From contig CAMJKI010000002.1 in assembly GCA_946406355.1 (NCBI GenBank), forward strand, positions 16,970 through 80,969: 64,000 nucleotides of DNA. The letters run 5' to 3'. Source of the stretch: an uncultured Bacteroidales bacterium. GTDB lineage: Bacteria > Bacteroidota > Bacteroidia > Bacteroidales > UBA932. Position numbers and translations under genes: made by a program. This document shows positions 51,527 through 59,358 of this stretch, in pieces (the first letter of the stretch is position 1; each line of letters opens with the position of its first letter). The notes beneath the pieces were generated by a model. It was not told the origin of the DNA, did not search any database, and saw only the letters and a program-made list of their open reading frames with translations.

Positions 51527-54148
51527 CTAAATTCCCAGTTCTTCCTTCATGGCGCGCAGCAGGTCAAAGGCCTGCAGCGGGGTCATGTTGTTAAGGTCGG
51601 CCTCCCGCAAGCGGTCCCGCAGGCTCTCCAGCAGCGGGTCGTCCAGCTGGAACATGGAAAGCTGGAGGCTGCCGTCTTTTTCTACGTGCCCTTCGCGCGT
51701 GTTGTGGGGCTTCACGGGGATCAGGGCACCCGCCCGTTCCAGCGCCTGGCTGTTCTCCAGGGCCTTCAGGGTGCGTTCGGCGCTTTCCAGCACCGGTCCC
51801 GGCATGCCCGCCATCCGGGCCACGTGGATACCGAAGCTGTGGGCGGTGCCGCCTTCCTTTATCTTGCGCAGGAAAATGACCTCGCGGCCCACTTCCTTCA
51901 CCGTTACATGGAAGTTCTTCACTCGGGGGAAAAGGCCTTCCAGGTCGTTGAGTTCGTGATAATGGGTGGCAAATAGCGTTTTGGCGCCCTTGCCGTATTC
52001 GTGAATATATTCCACGATACCCCGGGCGATGGACATGCCGTCGTAGGTGGAAGTTCCCCGGCCGATTTCGTCCAGCAGCACCAGCGAACGGGCGCTCAGG
52101 TTGTGCAGGATCATGGCCGTTTCCAGCATTTCCACCATGAAGGTGGATTCGCCCCGGGAAATGTTGTCCGTGGCACCTACGCGGGTGAACAGCTTGTCGA
52201 ACCAGCCGATGCGGGCGGCATCGGCCGGCACAAACGACCCCATCTGGGCCATGAGCACGATAAGGGCCGTCTGGCGCAGCAGGGCGCTCTTACCCGCCAT
52301 GTTGGGGCCGGTGAGGATGATAATCTGCTGCTTTTCGGAGTCCAGGTAAACGTCGTTGGGCACGTACTGCTCCCCCGGCGGCATCAGCGTCTCAATTACA
52401 GGATGCCGGCCGGCCTTGATGTCCAGCACCAGGGAATCGTCCATTTCCGGACGGCAGTAGTTCCGGGCCGATGCCTGTTCGGCAAAGCCAGCCAGCACAT
52501 CTACCTGCGCCATAATGCGGCTGTTGCGCTGGATGGCGGCAATCTGCTGCTGGATTTGGCCGATGAGGGCGGCGTAAAGGCGCGTTTCAATCTCGTAGAT
52601 GCGGCTTTCGGCCGTTACAATCTTCTCTTCGTATTCCTTAAGCTCCTCGGTAATATAGCGCTCGGCGTTTACCAGCGTCTGTTTCCGGATCCACTCCGGC
52701 GGCACCTGGTTCTTGTAGGCGTTGCGAACCTCGATATAGTAGCCGAAAACGTTGTTGTAGGCAATTTTAAGGGAGGAAATGCCGGTGCGTTCCGCCTCCC
52801 GCTGCTGCATTTGGAGCAGATAGTCCTTTCCGCTGCCGGAGAGGCTTCTGAGCTCGTCCAGATCGGCATCCACGCCGTCGGCGATCACCGGGCCCTTGCC
52901 AATTTGGGCGGCGGGTTCCGGAGCCAGTACCCGGCCGATTTCCTTGAGGATCTTATCGCAGCCGGCCAGGCCTTTGAGCAGGCCGTCCACCGGGCTTCCG
53001 GCACAGCGCTGTTTGATGGGGTTCATGAGGGAGAGGCCCCGGCCCAGCTGAATCACTTCCCGCGGCAGCGCCTTCCCGGTGGCTACGCGTCCCAGAATTC
53101 GCTCCAGGTCTCCCATCTTGCCGATATCCATCTGCGTTTGCTGCAGAACATCTTGATTCTCAATAAAGTACTGGACAATGTCGTAGCGGGCGTTCAGTTC
53201 CTTCCGGTCCAGGATGGGCATGGCCAGCCAGCTGCGAAGGAGGCGGGCGCCCATCGGCGAGGAGCATTTATCCAGCGTTTCCACCAGCGACACGCCGTCT
53301 TCTCCGGCGCTGCTGCGGAACACTTCCAAGTTGCGGAGGGTGAACTTGTCCATCCACACAAACTTACGCTCGTCTATGCGGCCGATGGAACAGATGTTCT
53401 TGAGCCCCACGTGCTGGGTTTGCTCCAGATACACCATCAGGGCCCCGGCGGCGGCTACCCCCAGCGGATAGATTTCTATGCCGAACCCCTTGAGGCTTTC
53501 CACGCCCAGCTGGCGTTTGAGGCGCTCTACGGCGGCATCGTACACAAAGGCCCATTCGTCTATGGAAGTGCAATAATAGTCCCCGAAGCGTTCCCGGACG
53601 CCTTTTTCGCACCCCCGCTGCAGCACCAGCTCCTTGGGGTTCAGGGACCCCAGCAGGGTGCCGATATAATCCAGCGAACCCTGGGCTACCTGGAACTGGC
53701 CGGTGGAAACGTCCAGGAAGGCGGCACCGCAAAGGTCTTTCTCGAAGTAGAGCCCGCAAAGGAAGTTGTTTTCCTTTACCTCCAGCATGTTTTCCCCAAA
53801 GGAAATGCCCGGGGTAACAATTTCCGTAATGCCGCGCTTTACCAGCTTCTTGGCAAACTTAGGGTCCTCCAGCTGGTCGCACACGGCCACTTTGAAGCCG
53901 GCCCGCACCAGTTTGGTAAGGTAGTTTTCCAGGGCGTGATGGGGGAATCCGGCCATGGCCACCGGTCCTTTGTCTCCGTTGGACTTTTTGGTCTGGACCA
54001 GGCCCAGTACCCGGGAGGCCGTTACGGCATCGTCCGAATAGCATTCGTAGAAGTCTCCCACACGATACAGCAGCAGGGCCTCGGGGTGTTGGGCCTTCAC
54101 CTCGAAGTAATGCCGCAGCATGGGGGTATCTTCTGCCATCTTTGCCAT
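51527..54148 (-). CDS. mutS: DNA mismatch repair protein MutS
   Basis: MutS detects mispaired bases and small loops. The N-terminal mismatch-binding domain has MLRHYFEVKAQHPEALLLYRVGDFYECYSDDA, including the Phe-x-Glu wedge (DFYE). The ABC-type ATPase has Walker A LTGPNMAGKSALLRQ (about residue 610) and the LVLLDEIGRGTSTYDGMSIA segment, with ATHYHELNDLE after it. Length is 873 residues. A -7 box TACATTTG lies 21 nt upstream. A second in-frame ATG three codons on (MAEDTP) is an alternative start. Confidence 0.97.
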   Translation of the reverse strand: MAKMAEDTPMLRHYFEVKAQHPEALLLYRVGDFYECYSDDAVTASRVLGLVQTKKSNGDKGPVAMAGFPHHALENYLTKLVRAGFKVAVCDQLEDPKFAKKLVKRGITEIVTPGISFGENMLEVKENNFLCGLYFEKDLCGAAFLDVSTGQFQVAQGSLDYIGTLLGSLNPKELVLQRGCEKGVRERFGDYYCTSIDEWAFVYDAAVERLKRQLGVESLKGFGIEIYPLGVAAAGALMVYLEQTQHVGLKNICSIGRIDERKFVWMDKFTLRNLEVFRSSAGEDGVSLVETLDKCSSPMGARLLRSWLAMPILDRKELNARYDIVQYFIENQDVLQQTQMDIGKMGDLERILGRVATGKALPREVIQLGRGLSLMNPIKQRCAGSPVDGLLKGLAGCDKILKEIGRVLAPEPAAQIGKGPVIADGVDADLDELRSLSGSGKDYLLQMQQREAERTGISSLKIAYNNVFGYYIEVRNAYKNQVPPEWIRKQTLVNAERYITEELKEYEEKIVTAESRIYEIETRLYAALIGQIQQQIAAIQRNSRIMAQVDVLAGFAEQASARNYCRPEMDDSLVLDIKAGRHPVIETLMPPGEQYVPNDVYLDSEKQQIIILTGPNMAGKSALLRQTALIVLMAQMGSFVPADAARIGWFDKLFTRVGATDNISRGESTFMVEMLETAMILHNLSARSLVLLDEIGRGTSTYDGMSIARGIVEYIHEYGKGAKTLFATHYHELNDLEGLFPRVKNFHVTVKEVGREVIFLRKIKEGGTAHSFGIHVARMAGMPGPVLESAERTLKALENSQALERAGALIPVKPHNTREGHVEKDGSLQLSMFQLDDPLLESLRDRLREADLNNMTPLQAFDLLRAMKEELGI

Positions 54149-54169
54149 GTACCGGTTTTTGGATTACGG

Positions 54170-54177
54170 CAAATGTA
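54170..54177 (-). promoter_or_regulatory. -7 element of mutS-thrB-thrC
   Basis: On the - strand this reads TACATTTG, 21 nt before the mutS ATG. Confidence 0.6.
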
Positions 54178-54199
54178 CGAAAAATTACGCAAAAGATAC

Positions 54200-54207
54200 T
54201 ATATTTG
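54200..54207 (+). promoter_or_regulatory. -7 element of the glycosyltransferase gene
   Basis: TATATTTG, 7 nt before the ATG at 54215. This shows that the long track ORF starting at 52001 is not real upstream of here. Confidence 0.7.
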
Positions 54208-54214
54208 TAATTCC

Positions 54215-55537
54215 ATGAAACGTGTTTTGGTCATAGCGTATTACTGGCCGCCGTCCGGCGGTTCGGGGGTGCAGCGCTGGGTGAAATTTTGCAAATACCT
54301 GCCTTTGGAGGGCTGGCAGCCGGTGGTGTATGCCCCGGAGAACGCCGCCTATCCTTCGCTGGACCCTTCGCTGGAAGCCGAAGTGCCCGCCAGCGTAGAA
54401 GTAATCCGCCGGCCCATTCTGGAACCGTATGGCATTTACCGCAAAATCATGGGCAAAGGCGCCAGCCAGCAGGTTACGGAAATCTCTTCCGGAGAAAAGA
54501 CCTGGAAGCAAAAGCTTTCCCTCTGGATCCGGGCCAATCTTTTTGTGCCGGATCCGCGGGTAGGTTGGGTGTGCCCCAGCGTGCGTTTCCTCAAGAAATA
54601 CCTTGCGGAACATCCTGTGGATGTGATTGTTACCACTGGGCCGCCCCATTCGGTGCACCTCATCGGCCAGCGCCTGCACAAGGCTTTGGGCATTCCCTGG
54701 ATTCCGGATTTCCGGGACCCGTGGAGCCGGATGTATTACCTGAAATACCTGCCGATGACCGACTGCACCTGGCGGAAACTCCGCCGGCAGGAGCAGGCAG
54801 TGCTGGACGAATGTTCCATGGTGCTGGCCTGCACGCCGCTGGTGCAGGAAGAATTTCAGGCTCAAACACATACGCCCGTCGCCTGTATCACCAACGGATT
54901 TGACGAGGAAGACTTTGCCGGCAGGCTGCTGCCGCGCCGGGACGGGCATTTCAACCTTACCCACACCGGCCTGTTTGCGGCCGACGGCAATCCGCTCACA
55001 CTGTGGAAGGTGCTGGGCCGGATGGCGGCCGATATCCCGGCTTTCCGGGAGGCGCTCCGCCTTCGCCTGGTGGGCCGTGTAGATAAGGAAATCCTGGATG
55101 CCATTGCGCAGGAGGGCCTTTCCGGCAACGTTGTAGAGCTGGGGCCCTGCAACCATGCCGAAGCCGTCCGGGAGCAGCGCGCCGCCACGGTGCTTTTGCT
55201 GCCGCTGCGCAACGACCCTCAGTATCGGCCCATCCTTCCCGGCAAGCTGTTCGAATACCTGGCCAGCCGCCGTCCGGTACTGGGCATCGGCCAGCCCGAC
55301 GGTGCCATGGCCCGGGTGCTGGCCGAAACCAAGGCGGGCGTAACGGTAGACTGGGCCGATGCCGCCGCTACCCGTTCTTTCCTGGAATCGGCCTGGAACC
55401 AGTTCGTGAACGGCAGCGTTCCGGCCACCAAGGGCGATATCAGCCCGTACACCCGCCGTGCAACCACTCACGCGCTGGCGGAATTGTTGGAACGGGTGCA
55501 AAAAGGGCCCGTTTCGCCCCCAAGTGAACAAAATTAA
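54215..55537 (+). CDS. Glycosyltransferase, GT4-like
   Basis: The true start is the ATG at 54215, giving 440 residues; the track ORF from 52001 runs open through the antisense of mutS. The N-terminus MKRVLVIAYYWPPSGGSGVQRWVKFCKYLPLEGWQPVVYAPENAAYP is typical of GT4-like enzymes with a GT-B fold. VDVIVTTGPPHSVHLIGQRL and IPWIPDFRDPWSRMYYLKYL follow. The C-terminal lobe has FNLTHTGLFAADGNP, VVELGPCNHAEAVREQRAATVLLLPL and PGKLFEYLASRRPVLGIG. Donor and acceptor are unknown; cell-surface polysaccharide or glycan synthesis is likely. The next gene, a YfhO-like protein, follows within 45 nt. Confidence 0.9.
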   Translation: MKRVLVIAYYWPPSGGSGVQRWVKFCKYLPLEGWQPVVYAPENAAYPSLDPSLEAEVPASVEVIRRPILEPYGIYRKIMGKGASQQVTEISSGEKTWKQKLSLWIRANLFVPDPRVGWVCPSVRFLKKYLAEHPVDVIVTTGPPHSVHLIGQRLHKALGIPWIPDFRDPWSRMYYLKYLPMTDCTWRKLRRQEQAVLDECSMVLACTPLVQEEFQAQTHTPVACITNGFDEEDFAGRLLPRRDGHFNLTHTGLFAADGNPLTLWKVLGRMAADIPAFREALRLRLVGRVDKEILDAIAQEGLSGNVVELGPCNHAEAVREQRAATVLLLPLRNDPQYRPILPGKLFEYLASRRPVLGIGQPDGAMARVLAETKAGVTVDWADAAATRSFLESAWNQFVNGSVPATKGDISPYTRRATTHALAELLERVQKGPVSPPSEQN

Positions 55538-55545
55538 TCCATTGG

Positions 55546-55572
55546 GGGGCAAATCTCCCCGTTTTTGCCCCC
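55546..55572 (+). terminator. GC-rich hairpin between glycosyltransferase and YfhO-like gene
   Basis: GGGGGCAAA (55546-55554) pairs with TTTGCCCCC (55564-55572) across a 9-nt loop. It lies 9 nt after the glycosyltransferase stop and 7 nt before the YfhO-like ATG. Without a T-run it may act on translation or mRNA stability rather than as a terminator. Confidence 0.45.
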
Positions 55573-55579
55573 GAAATGC

Positions 55580-58138
55580 ATGAATAGGATCATGAGGAAG
55601 ATCAATTGGAAAGCAATCGGCATATTGGCCGGCGTTATAGTGCTGTTTTTGGTACTCAGTTACGGTTTTGTGCCGCAGGTGCTGGACGGCAAGATAGTGA
55701 ACCAGAGCGATATCTCCGGCTATGTGGGCATGTCTCACGAGATGACGGAGTGGAACAAGGCGCATCCGGACAACCCTACTTACTGGACCGATTCCATGTT
55801 CGGCGGCATGCCCACTACGGCCATTTCCACGCAGAACGGCGGCGACTACACCCAGTCGCTGTACAACCTGCTGTTTACCGGAAAGCGGCCGGCCACCTGG
55901 CTCTTTGTGGCGCTGCTGGGCGCTTTTCTGCTGTTTCTGGCGCTGGGTGTAAAATGGCCGATAGCCATCGGCGGGGCAGTGGCCATTGCCTTCTGCAGCT
56001 ACAATTTCCAGATTATCCAGGTGGGTCACAACACCAAGATGCAGGCCATCGCCCTGATGCCCTGGGTGCTGGCGGCAGTGGTGTATACCTACCGGTCCAA
56101 AGGCATTTGGAAAACCCTTCTTGGCGCTTGTCTTTTTGGCCTGGCGCTTAGCCTGCAAATCAAGGCCAACCATCAGCAAATCTCTTATTACCTGGCCATT
56201 ATCATTCTGCTGTATGCGCTGGTGGAGTTTATCGGCGCCATCAAAAACAAGGCCTGGAAGCCCTTCCTGGTGGCATCGGCCCTGTTGCTGGTGCTGGGCG
56301 GGGCGGGTATTGCTACCAATGTGAACAAGCTGCTGCCGCTGGCCAAATATACGCCCTACACCATGCGCGGCGGCTCCGAACTGTCGCAGGATGGCGGCAA
56401 TGGCGGCGGCCTGGACCTGAATTACGCCACGGCCTGGAGCTACGGCTGGGAAGAACTGCCCAACCTGATGATACCCAACTTCAACGGCGGCTCCTCCTCC
56501 GGCGCCGTGAACCCGGACAAATCGGCCACGGTAAAGCTGCTGAAGCAGGCCGGGCAGAAGAATGTGCGGGAAACAGCCAAGGCGCTGCCGCTGTATTGGG
56601 GGCCGCAGCCTTTCACCGCCGGGCCCATGTACATGGGTGCCATCACCGTTTTCCTCTTTATACTGGGCCTGTTCCTGTACAAGGGACGGGAGAAATGGTG
56701 GCTGGTGGCGGCAACCATCCTGGCAGTGCTGATGGCCGTGGGCAGTCACTTTATGGCCTTCACCAAGCTGTGCTTCAATGTTTTGCCGCTGTATAACAAG
56801 TTCCGGACGGTTTCCATGGCGCTGGTTGTGCTGCAGGTGACGCTGCCGGTGCTGGGCTTCCTTACCCTGGACCGGATTGTTCGCGAAGAATATAGCAAAA
56901 AGGCCTTCCGGAAGGGCTTCTGCTGGGCTGTCGGCCTTACCGGAGGCTTCTGCTTCCTGTGCTGGCTGGCGCCGGGCCTGTTCGGCTCTTTCACCGCCGA
57001 TTCCGACGCCCAGATGCAGGATGTGCTGGTAGAGGCTTTGGTGACCGACCGCATGGCCCTGTTTCAGGCCGATGCCAGGCGTTCGCTCCTGCTCATCCTG
57101 GCTTCCGCCGGCCTTTTGATATGGGCTTTCCTGCCCAAGGGCCAGACAGAACACGCCAAAAGCTTTGCCGGCATTGAGCGCAAGTGGGTAGCCGCGGTGG
57201 CTATCGGCCTGCTGGTTACGATGGACCTCTTTGCCGCTGGCAAGCGCTACCTGAATGCCGACCATTTCACTACCCCCAAGGACTTCAACGCGCCCTTTGC
57301 CGAGCGTCCCGTGGATCAGATTATCAAGGCCGACAAGGACCCGCAGTACCGGGTGCTGGACCTGACGGTGAATGTGTTCAATTCCTCCGTTCCGTCCTAT
57401 CATCACAAGAGCGTGGGCGGCTATTCTCCGGCCAAGCTGCAGCGCTATCAGGATTTGATAGAGCACTATCTTACCGGCGAAATCAACAGCCTGTACAAGC
57501 AGCTGAATACAGCCGAAGATTTGCAGGAAGTATCTGATTATATGACGGTTTCCACGCCCGTGCTGAATGCCCTGAATACGCGTTACGTGGTGCTGTCCGA
57601 CGACTATCCGCCGCTGGTGAACGACGGCGCCTTCGGCCCGGCCTGGTTTGTAGATTCCGTGGTGGAGGCTGCAACGCCCGATGAAGAAATTGCCCTTCTG
57701 GGCGCTGTGGATCTCCGCACCCAGGCGGTGGTAGGAGATGGCCGGTCGCTGCCGGCCATGACGAGCGGGACCCCGGATGACGGCTCCACTCCCGTCATCC
57801 CCGGCTCGACCGGGGATCTCATCGGCCTCACCTCTTATGCCCCCAACGAGCTCCATTACCATTACACCGCCGCTTCGGACCGCTTGGCGGTGTTCAGCGA
57901 AATCTACTACCCGGATGGCTGGACGGCCACCGTGGACGGGCGGCCGCTGGAACTCCTCCGCGCCGACTGGACGCTTCGGGCGGCCCTTCTCCCTGCCGGT
58001 GAGCACGACGTGGTGATGCACTTCCTGCCGGAAAGCTACCGCACCGGCGCCCGCATCTCCACCATCGCCTCCATCGCCCTGCTTCTGCTCACCCTCCTCT
58101 CAATCCTGGGCCTTTTTATCAGACAGCGCAGAGCGTAA
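55580..58138 (+). CDS. YfhO-family multi-spanning membrane protein
   Basis: The 852-residue protein has an N-terminal membrane helix (AIGILAGVIVLFLVLSYGFVP), then about ten more hydrophobic segments, and a soluble C-terminal region ending in one last helix (ISTIASIALLLLTLLSILGLFI). YfhO-type proteins in Firmicutes take part in glycosylating lipoteichoic acid; the Bacteroidota role is unknown. The segment SEIYYPDGWTATVDGRPLELLRADWTLRAALLPAGEHDVVMHFLPESY is a family signature. Around residue 730 there is an unusual stretch (AMTSGTPDDGSTPVIPGSTGD) encoded by palindromic DNA, probably an inserted repeat. The track begins at a TTG; ATG codons at 55580 or 55592 are better. Confidence 0.87.
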   Translation: MNRIMRKINWKAIGILAGVIVLFLVLSYGFVPQVLDGKIVNQSDISGYVGMSHEMTEWNKAHPDNPTYWTDSMFGGMPTTAISTQNGGDYTQSLYNLLFTGKRPATWLFVALLGAFLLFLALGVKWPIAIGGAVAIAFCSYNFQIIQVGHNTKMQAIALMPWVLAAVVYTYRSKGIWKTLLGACLFGLALSLQIKANHQQISYYLAIIILLYALVEFIGAIKNKAWKPFLVASALLLVLGGAGIATNVNKLLPLAKYTPYTMRGGSELSQDGGNGGGLDLNYATAWSYGWEELPNLMIPNFNGGSSSGAVNPDKSATVKLLKQAGQKNVRETAKALPLYWGPQPFTAGPMYMGAITVFLFILGLFLYKGREKWWLVAATILAVLMAVGSHFMAFTKLCFNVLPLYNKFRTVSMALVVLQVTLPVLGFLTLDRIVREEYSKKAFRKGFCWAVGLTGGFCFLCWLAPGLFGSFTADSDAQMQDVLVEALVTDRMALFQADARRSLLLILASAGLLIWAFLPKGQTEHAKSFAGIERKWVAAVAIGLLVTMDLFAAGKRYLNADHFTTPKDFNAPFAERPVDQIIKADKDPQYRVLDLTVNVFNSSVPSYHHKSVGGYSPAKLQRYQDLIEHYLTGEINSLYKQLNTAEDLQEVSDYMTVSTPVLNALNTRYVVLSDDYPPLVNDGAFGPAWFVDSVVEAATPDEEIALLGAVDLRTQAVVGDGRSLPAMTSGTPDDGSTPVIPGSTGDLIGLTSYAPNELHYHYTAASDRLAVFSEIYYPDGWTATVDGRPLELLRADWTLRAALLPAGEHDVVMHFLPESYRTGARISTIASIALLLLTLLSILGLFIRQRRA
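57775..57817. repeat. REP-like palindromic element in frame inside the YfhO-like gene
   Basis: GGATGACGG (57775-57783) pairs with CCGTCATCC (57792-57800). The overlapping ATCCCCGG (57797-57804) pairs with CCGGGGAT (57810-57817). Two competing hairpins with CCGTCATCCCCGG at the centre are typical of dispersed REP-type repeats. The element codes for about 20 residues rich in Gly, Pro, Ser, Thr and Asp that look foreign to the protein. Confidence 0.65.
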
Positions 58139-58156
58139 CTTGTTGACTGAAAAGAG

Positions 58157-58204
58157 ATTAAATGATTCCCGGTGCAATTAGATTTGCACCGGGAATCATT
58201 TAAT
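58157..58204. terminator. Bidirectional terminator/intergenic repeat, copy 1
   Basis: A perfect 21-bp stem (58157-58177 with 58184-58204) with a 6-nt loop TTAGAT lies between the convergent YfhO-like gene and mrp. The arm core TTCCCGGTGCAA is identical to that of copy 2 at 61487. Confidence 0.85.
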
Positions 58205-58241
58205 TAGCTGACGCACAATTGGTTGCGTTATGCGGCGGAAA

Positions 58242-59294
58242 CTAGACGGTTTCGGCCAGCTTGGAGGCCAGGTCCAGGAAGGCCAGGGCGTCGGGGCGTG
58301 TGCCCAGGGCGGCCGGCTCGCCGGCGTCACCGGCTTCGCGGATGCCTTGCACCAGCGGGATCTGCCCCAGCAACGGAATGTCCAGTTCGGCCGCCATCCT
58401 GGAGCCGCCCTCTTTGCCGAAGAGGTAGTATTTCTCGTCCGGATGGGCCTCCGGCGTGAACCAGGCCATATTTTCCACCAGGCCGTAGATGCGCCGGTTC
58501 ACCGAAGGGTTCCGGAACATATCGGCTCCTTTCCTTACATCGGCCAGGGCCACTTCCTGCGGAGTGGTTACAATTACGGCGCCGGAAAGCGGAATATCGC
58601 TCACCAGGGAAATATGGATGTCGCCCGTTCCCGGGGGCATGTCAATTAGCAGGTAGTCCAGCGGTCCCCATTGGGTCTGTAAGACTATCTGTTTGAGGGC
58701 GCTGCAGGCCATGGGACCGCGCCAGATGAGCGCCTGCCCGGCCTGGGCAAAATAGCCGATGGACATCCATTTCACGTTGTACTTTTCGACGGGCACGAAC
58801 AGTTCGCTGCCTTCTTCTCCTTCCATGGCCGGCACATAGCCTTCAGTACCCGTCATGATGGGTATGGAGGGGCCGTAAACGTCGGCATCGGCCAGTCCCA
58901 CCCGGTAACCCAGGCGCGCCAGGGCGATGGCCAGATTCACGGCAACGGTGCTTTTTCCCACGCCGCCCTTGCCGGAAGCGATGCCGATGATATGGCCCAC
59001 TTCCCGCACCTGGTCCAGGTTCAGATCGTTCGTCGTTTTTTTGGCGGGATCCCGCACCACGGTCTTCACTTCCACCTGCGTTCCCCCGGGCGCGTTCCGG
59101 TAGATGGCGGCCCGGGCCGCACCCACCAGATAGTTCTTGAGAGGGTCTGGCCGCTTAGGGAAAGCCAGCGTTACAACCACCGATCCTTCAGTTATTTCCA
59201 CACCGGATACCATCCCCAGGGAAACAATGTCTTTGTCCTCTTTGCCGGGGTGCTGCACCTCGCGCAGCCACTGCATTACCAATTCTTCCGTCAT
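58242..59294 (-). CDS. mrp: Mrp/NBP35-family iron-sulfur carrier ATPase
   Basis: Mrp (ApbC) proteins carry Fe-S clusters to target enzymes. A MIP18-like N-terminal domain (LREVQHPGKEDKDIVSLGMVSGVEITEGSVVVTLAFPK) precedes a MinD-like ATPase with the deviant Walker A GIASGKGGVGKSTVAVNLAIALA and GLADADVYGPSIPIMTG. The usual CxxC cluster site after VENMAWFTP is absent (EAHPDEKYYLFGKEGG), a form I recall from other Bacteroidota. The track starts at a GTG whose first base belongs to the -7 box. The ATG at 59294 gives 350 residues beginning MTEELVMQW. Confidence 0.92.
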   Translation of the reverse strand: MTEELVMQWLREVQHPGKEDKDIVSLGMVSGVEITEGSVVVTLAFPKRPDPLKNYLVGAARAAIYRNAPGGTQVEVKTVVRDPAKKTTNDLNLDQVREVGHIIGIASGKGGVGKSTVAVNLAIALARLGYRVGLADADVYGPSIPIMTGTEGYVPAMEGEEGSELFVPVEKYNVKWMSIGYFAQAGQALIWRGPMACSALKQIVLQTQWGPLDYLLIDMPPGTGDIHISLVSDIPLSGAVIVTTPQEVALADVRKGADMFRNPSVNRRIYGLVENMAWFTPEAHPDEKYYLFGKEGGSRMAAELDIPLLGQIPLVQGIREAGDAGEPAALGTRPDALAFLDLASKLAETV

Positions 59295-59311
59295 ATTACT
59301 GGAATTTGCCA

Positions 59312-59319
59312 CAAAAATA
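59312..59319 (-). promoter_or_regulatory. -7 element of mrp
   Basis: On the - strand this reads TATTTTTG, 17 nt before the ATG at 59294. The GTG used by the ORF track begins with its last G. Confidence 0.65.
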
Positions 59320-59331
59320 GGGAATTTTTAC

Positions 59332-59339
59332 TATTTTTG
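59332..59339 (+). promoter_or_regulatory. -7 element of the S46 dipeptidyl-peptidase gene
   Basis: TATTTTTG, 19 nt before the ATG at 59359. A TTTG at 59305-59308 is a possible -33, although the 23-nt spacer is long. Confidence 0.65.
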
Positions 59340-59358
59340 CCTTCCAAACCATTTAGAT

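Noticed and set aside
51815-51832. CCACGTGG in mutS as a possible parS site
   Set aside because: The flanks are GGG and ATA, so the 16-bp palindrome is absent.
52001-54214. N-terminal two-thirds of the 1178-codon ORF ending at 55537
   Set aside because: This part is antisense to mutS. The glycosyltransferase begins at 54215, just after its own -7 box.
54185-58021. 1278-codon - strand ORF over the glycosyltransferase and YfhO-like genes
   Set aside because: It is antisense to two genes with clear signatures and has no initiation signal or recognisable motif.
58131-58232. Integron attC-like site (GCGTAAC ... GTTATGC around a hairpin)
   Set aside because: The flanks deviate from RYYYAAC/GTTRRRY, the left one overlaps a stop codon, the related copy at 61.5 kb lacks AAC/GTT symmetry, and no integrase or cassettes are seen.
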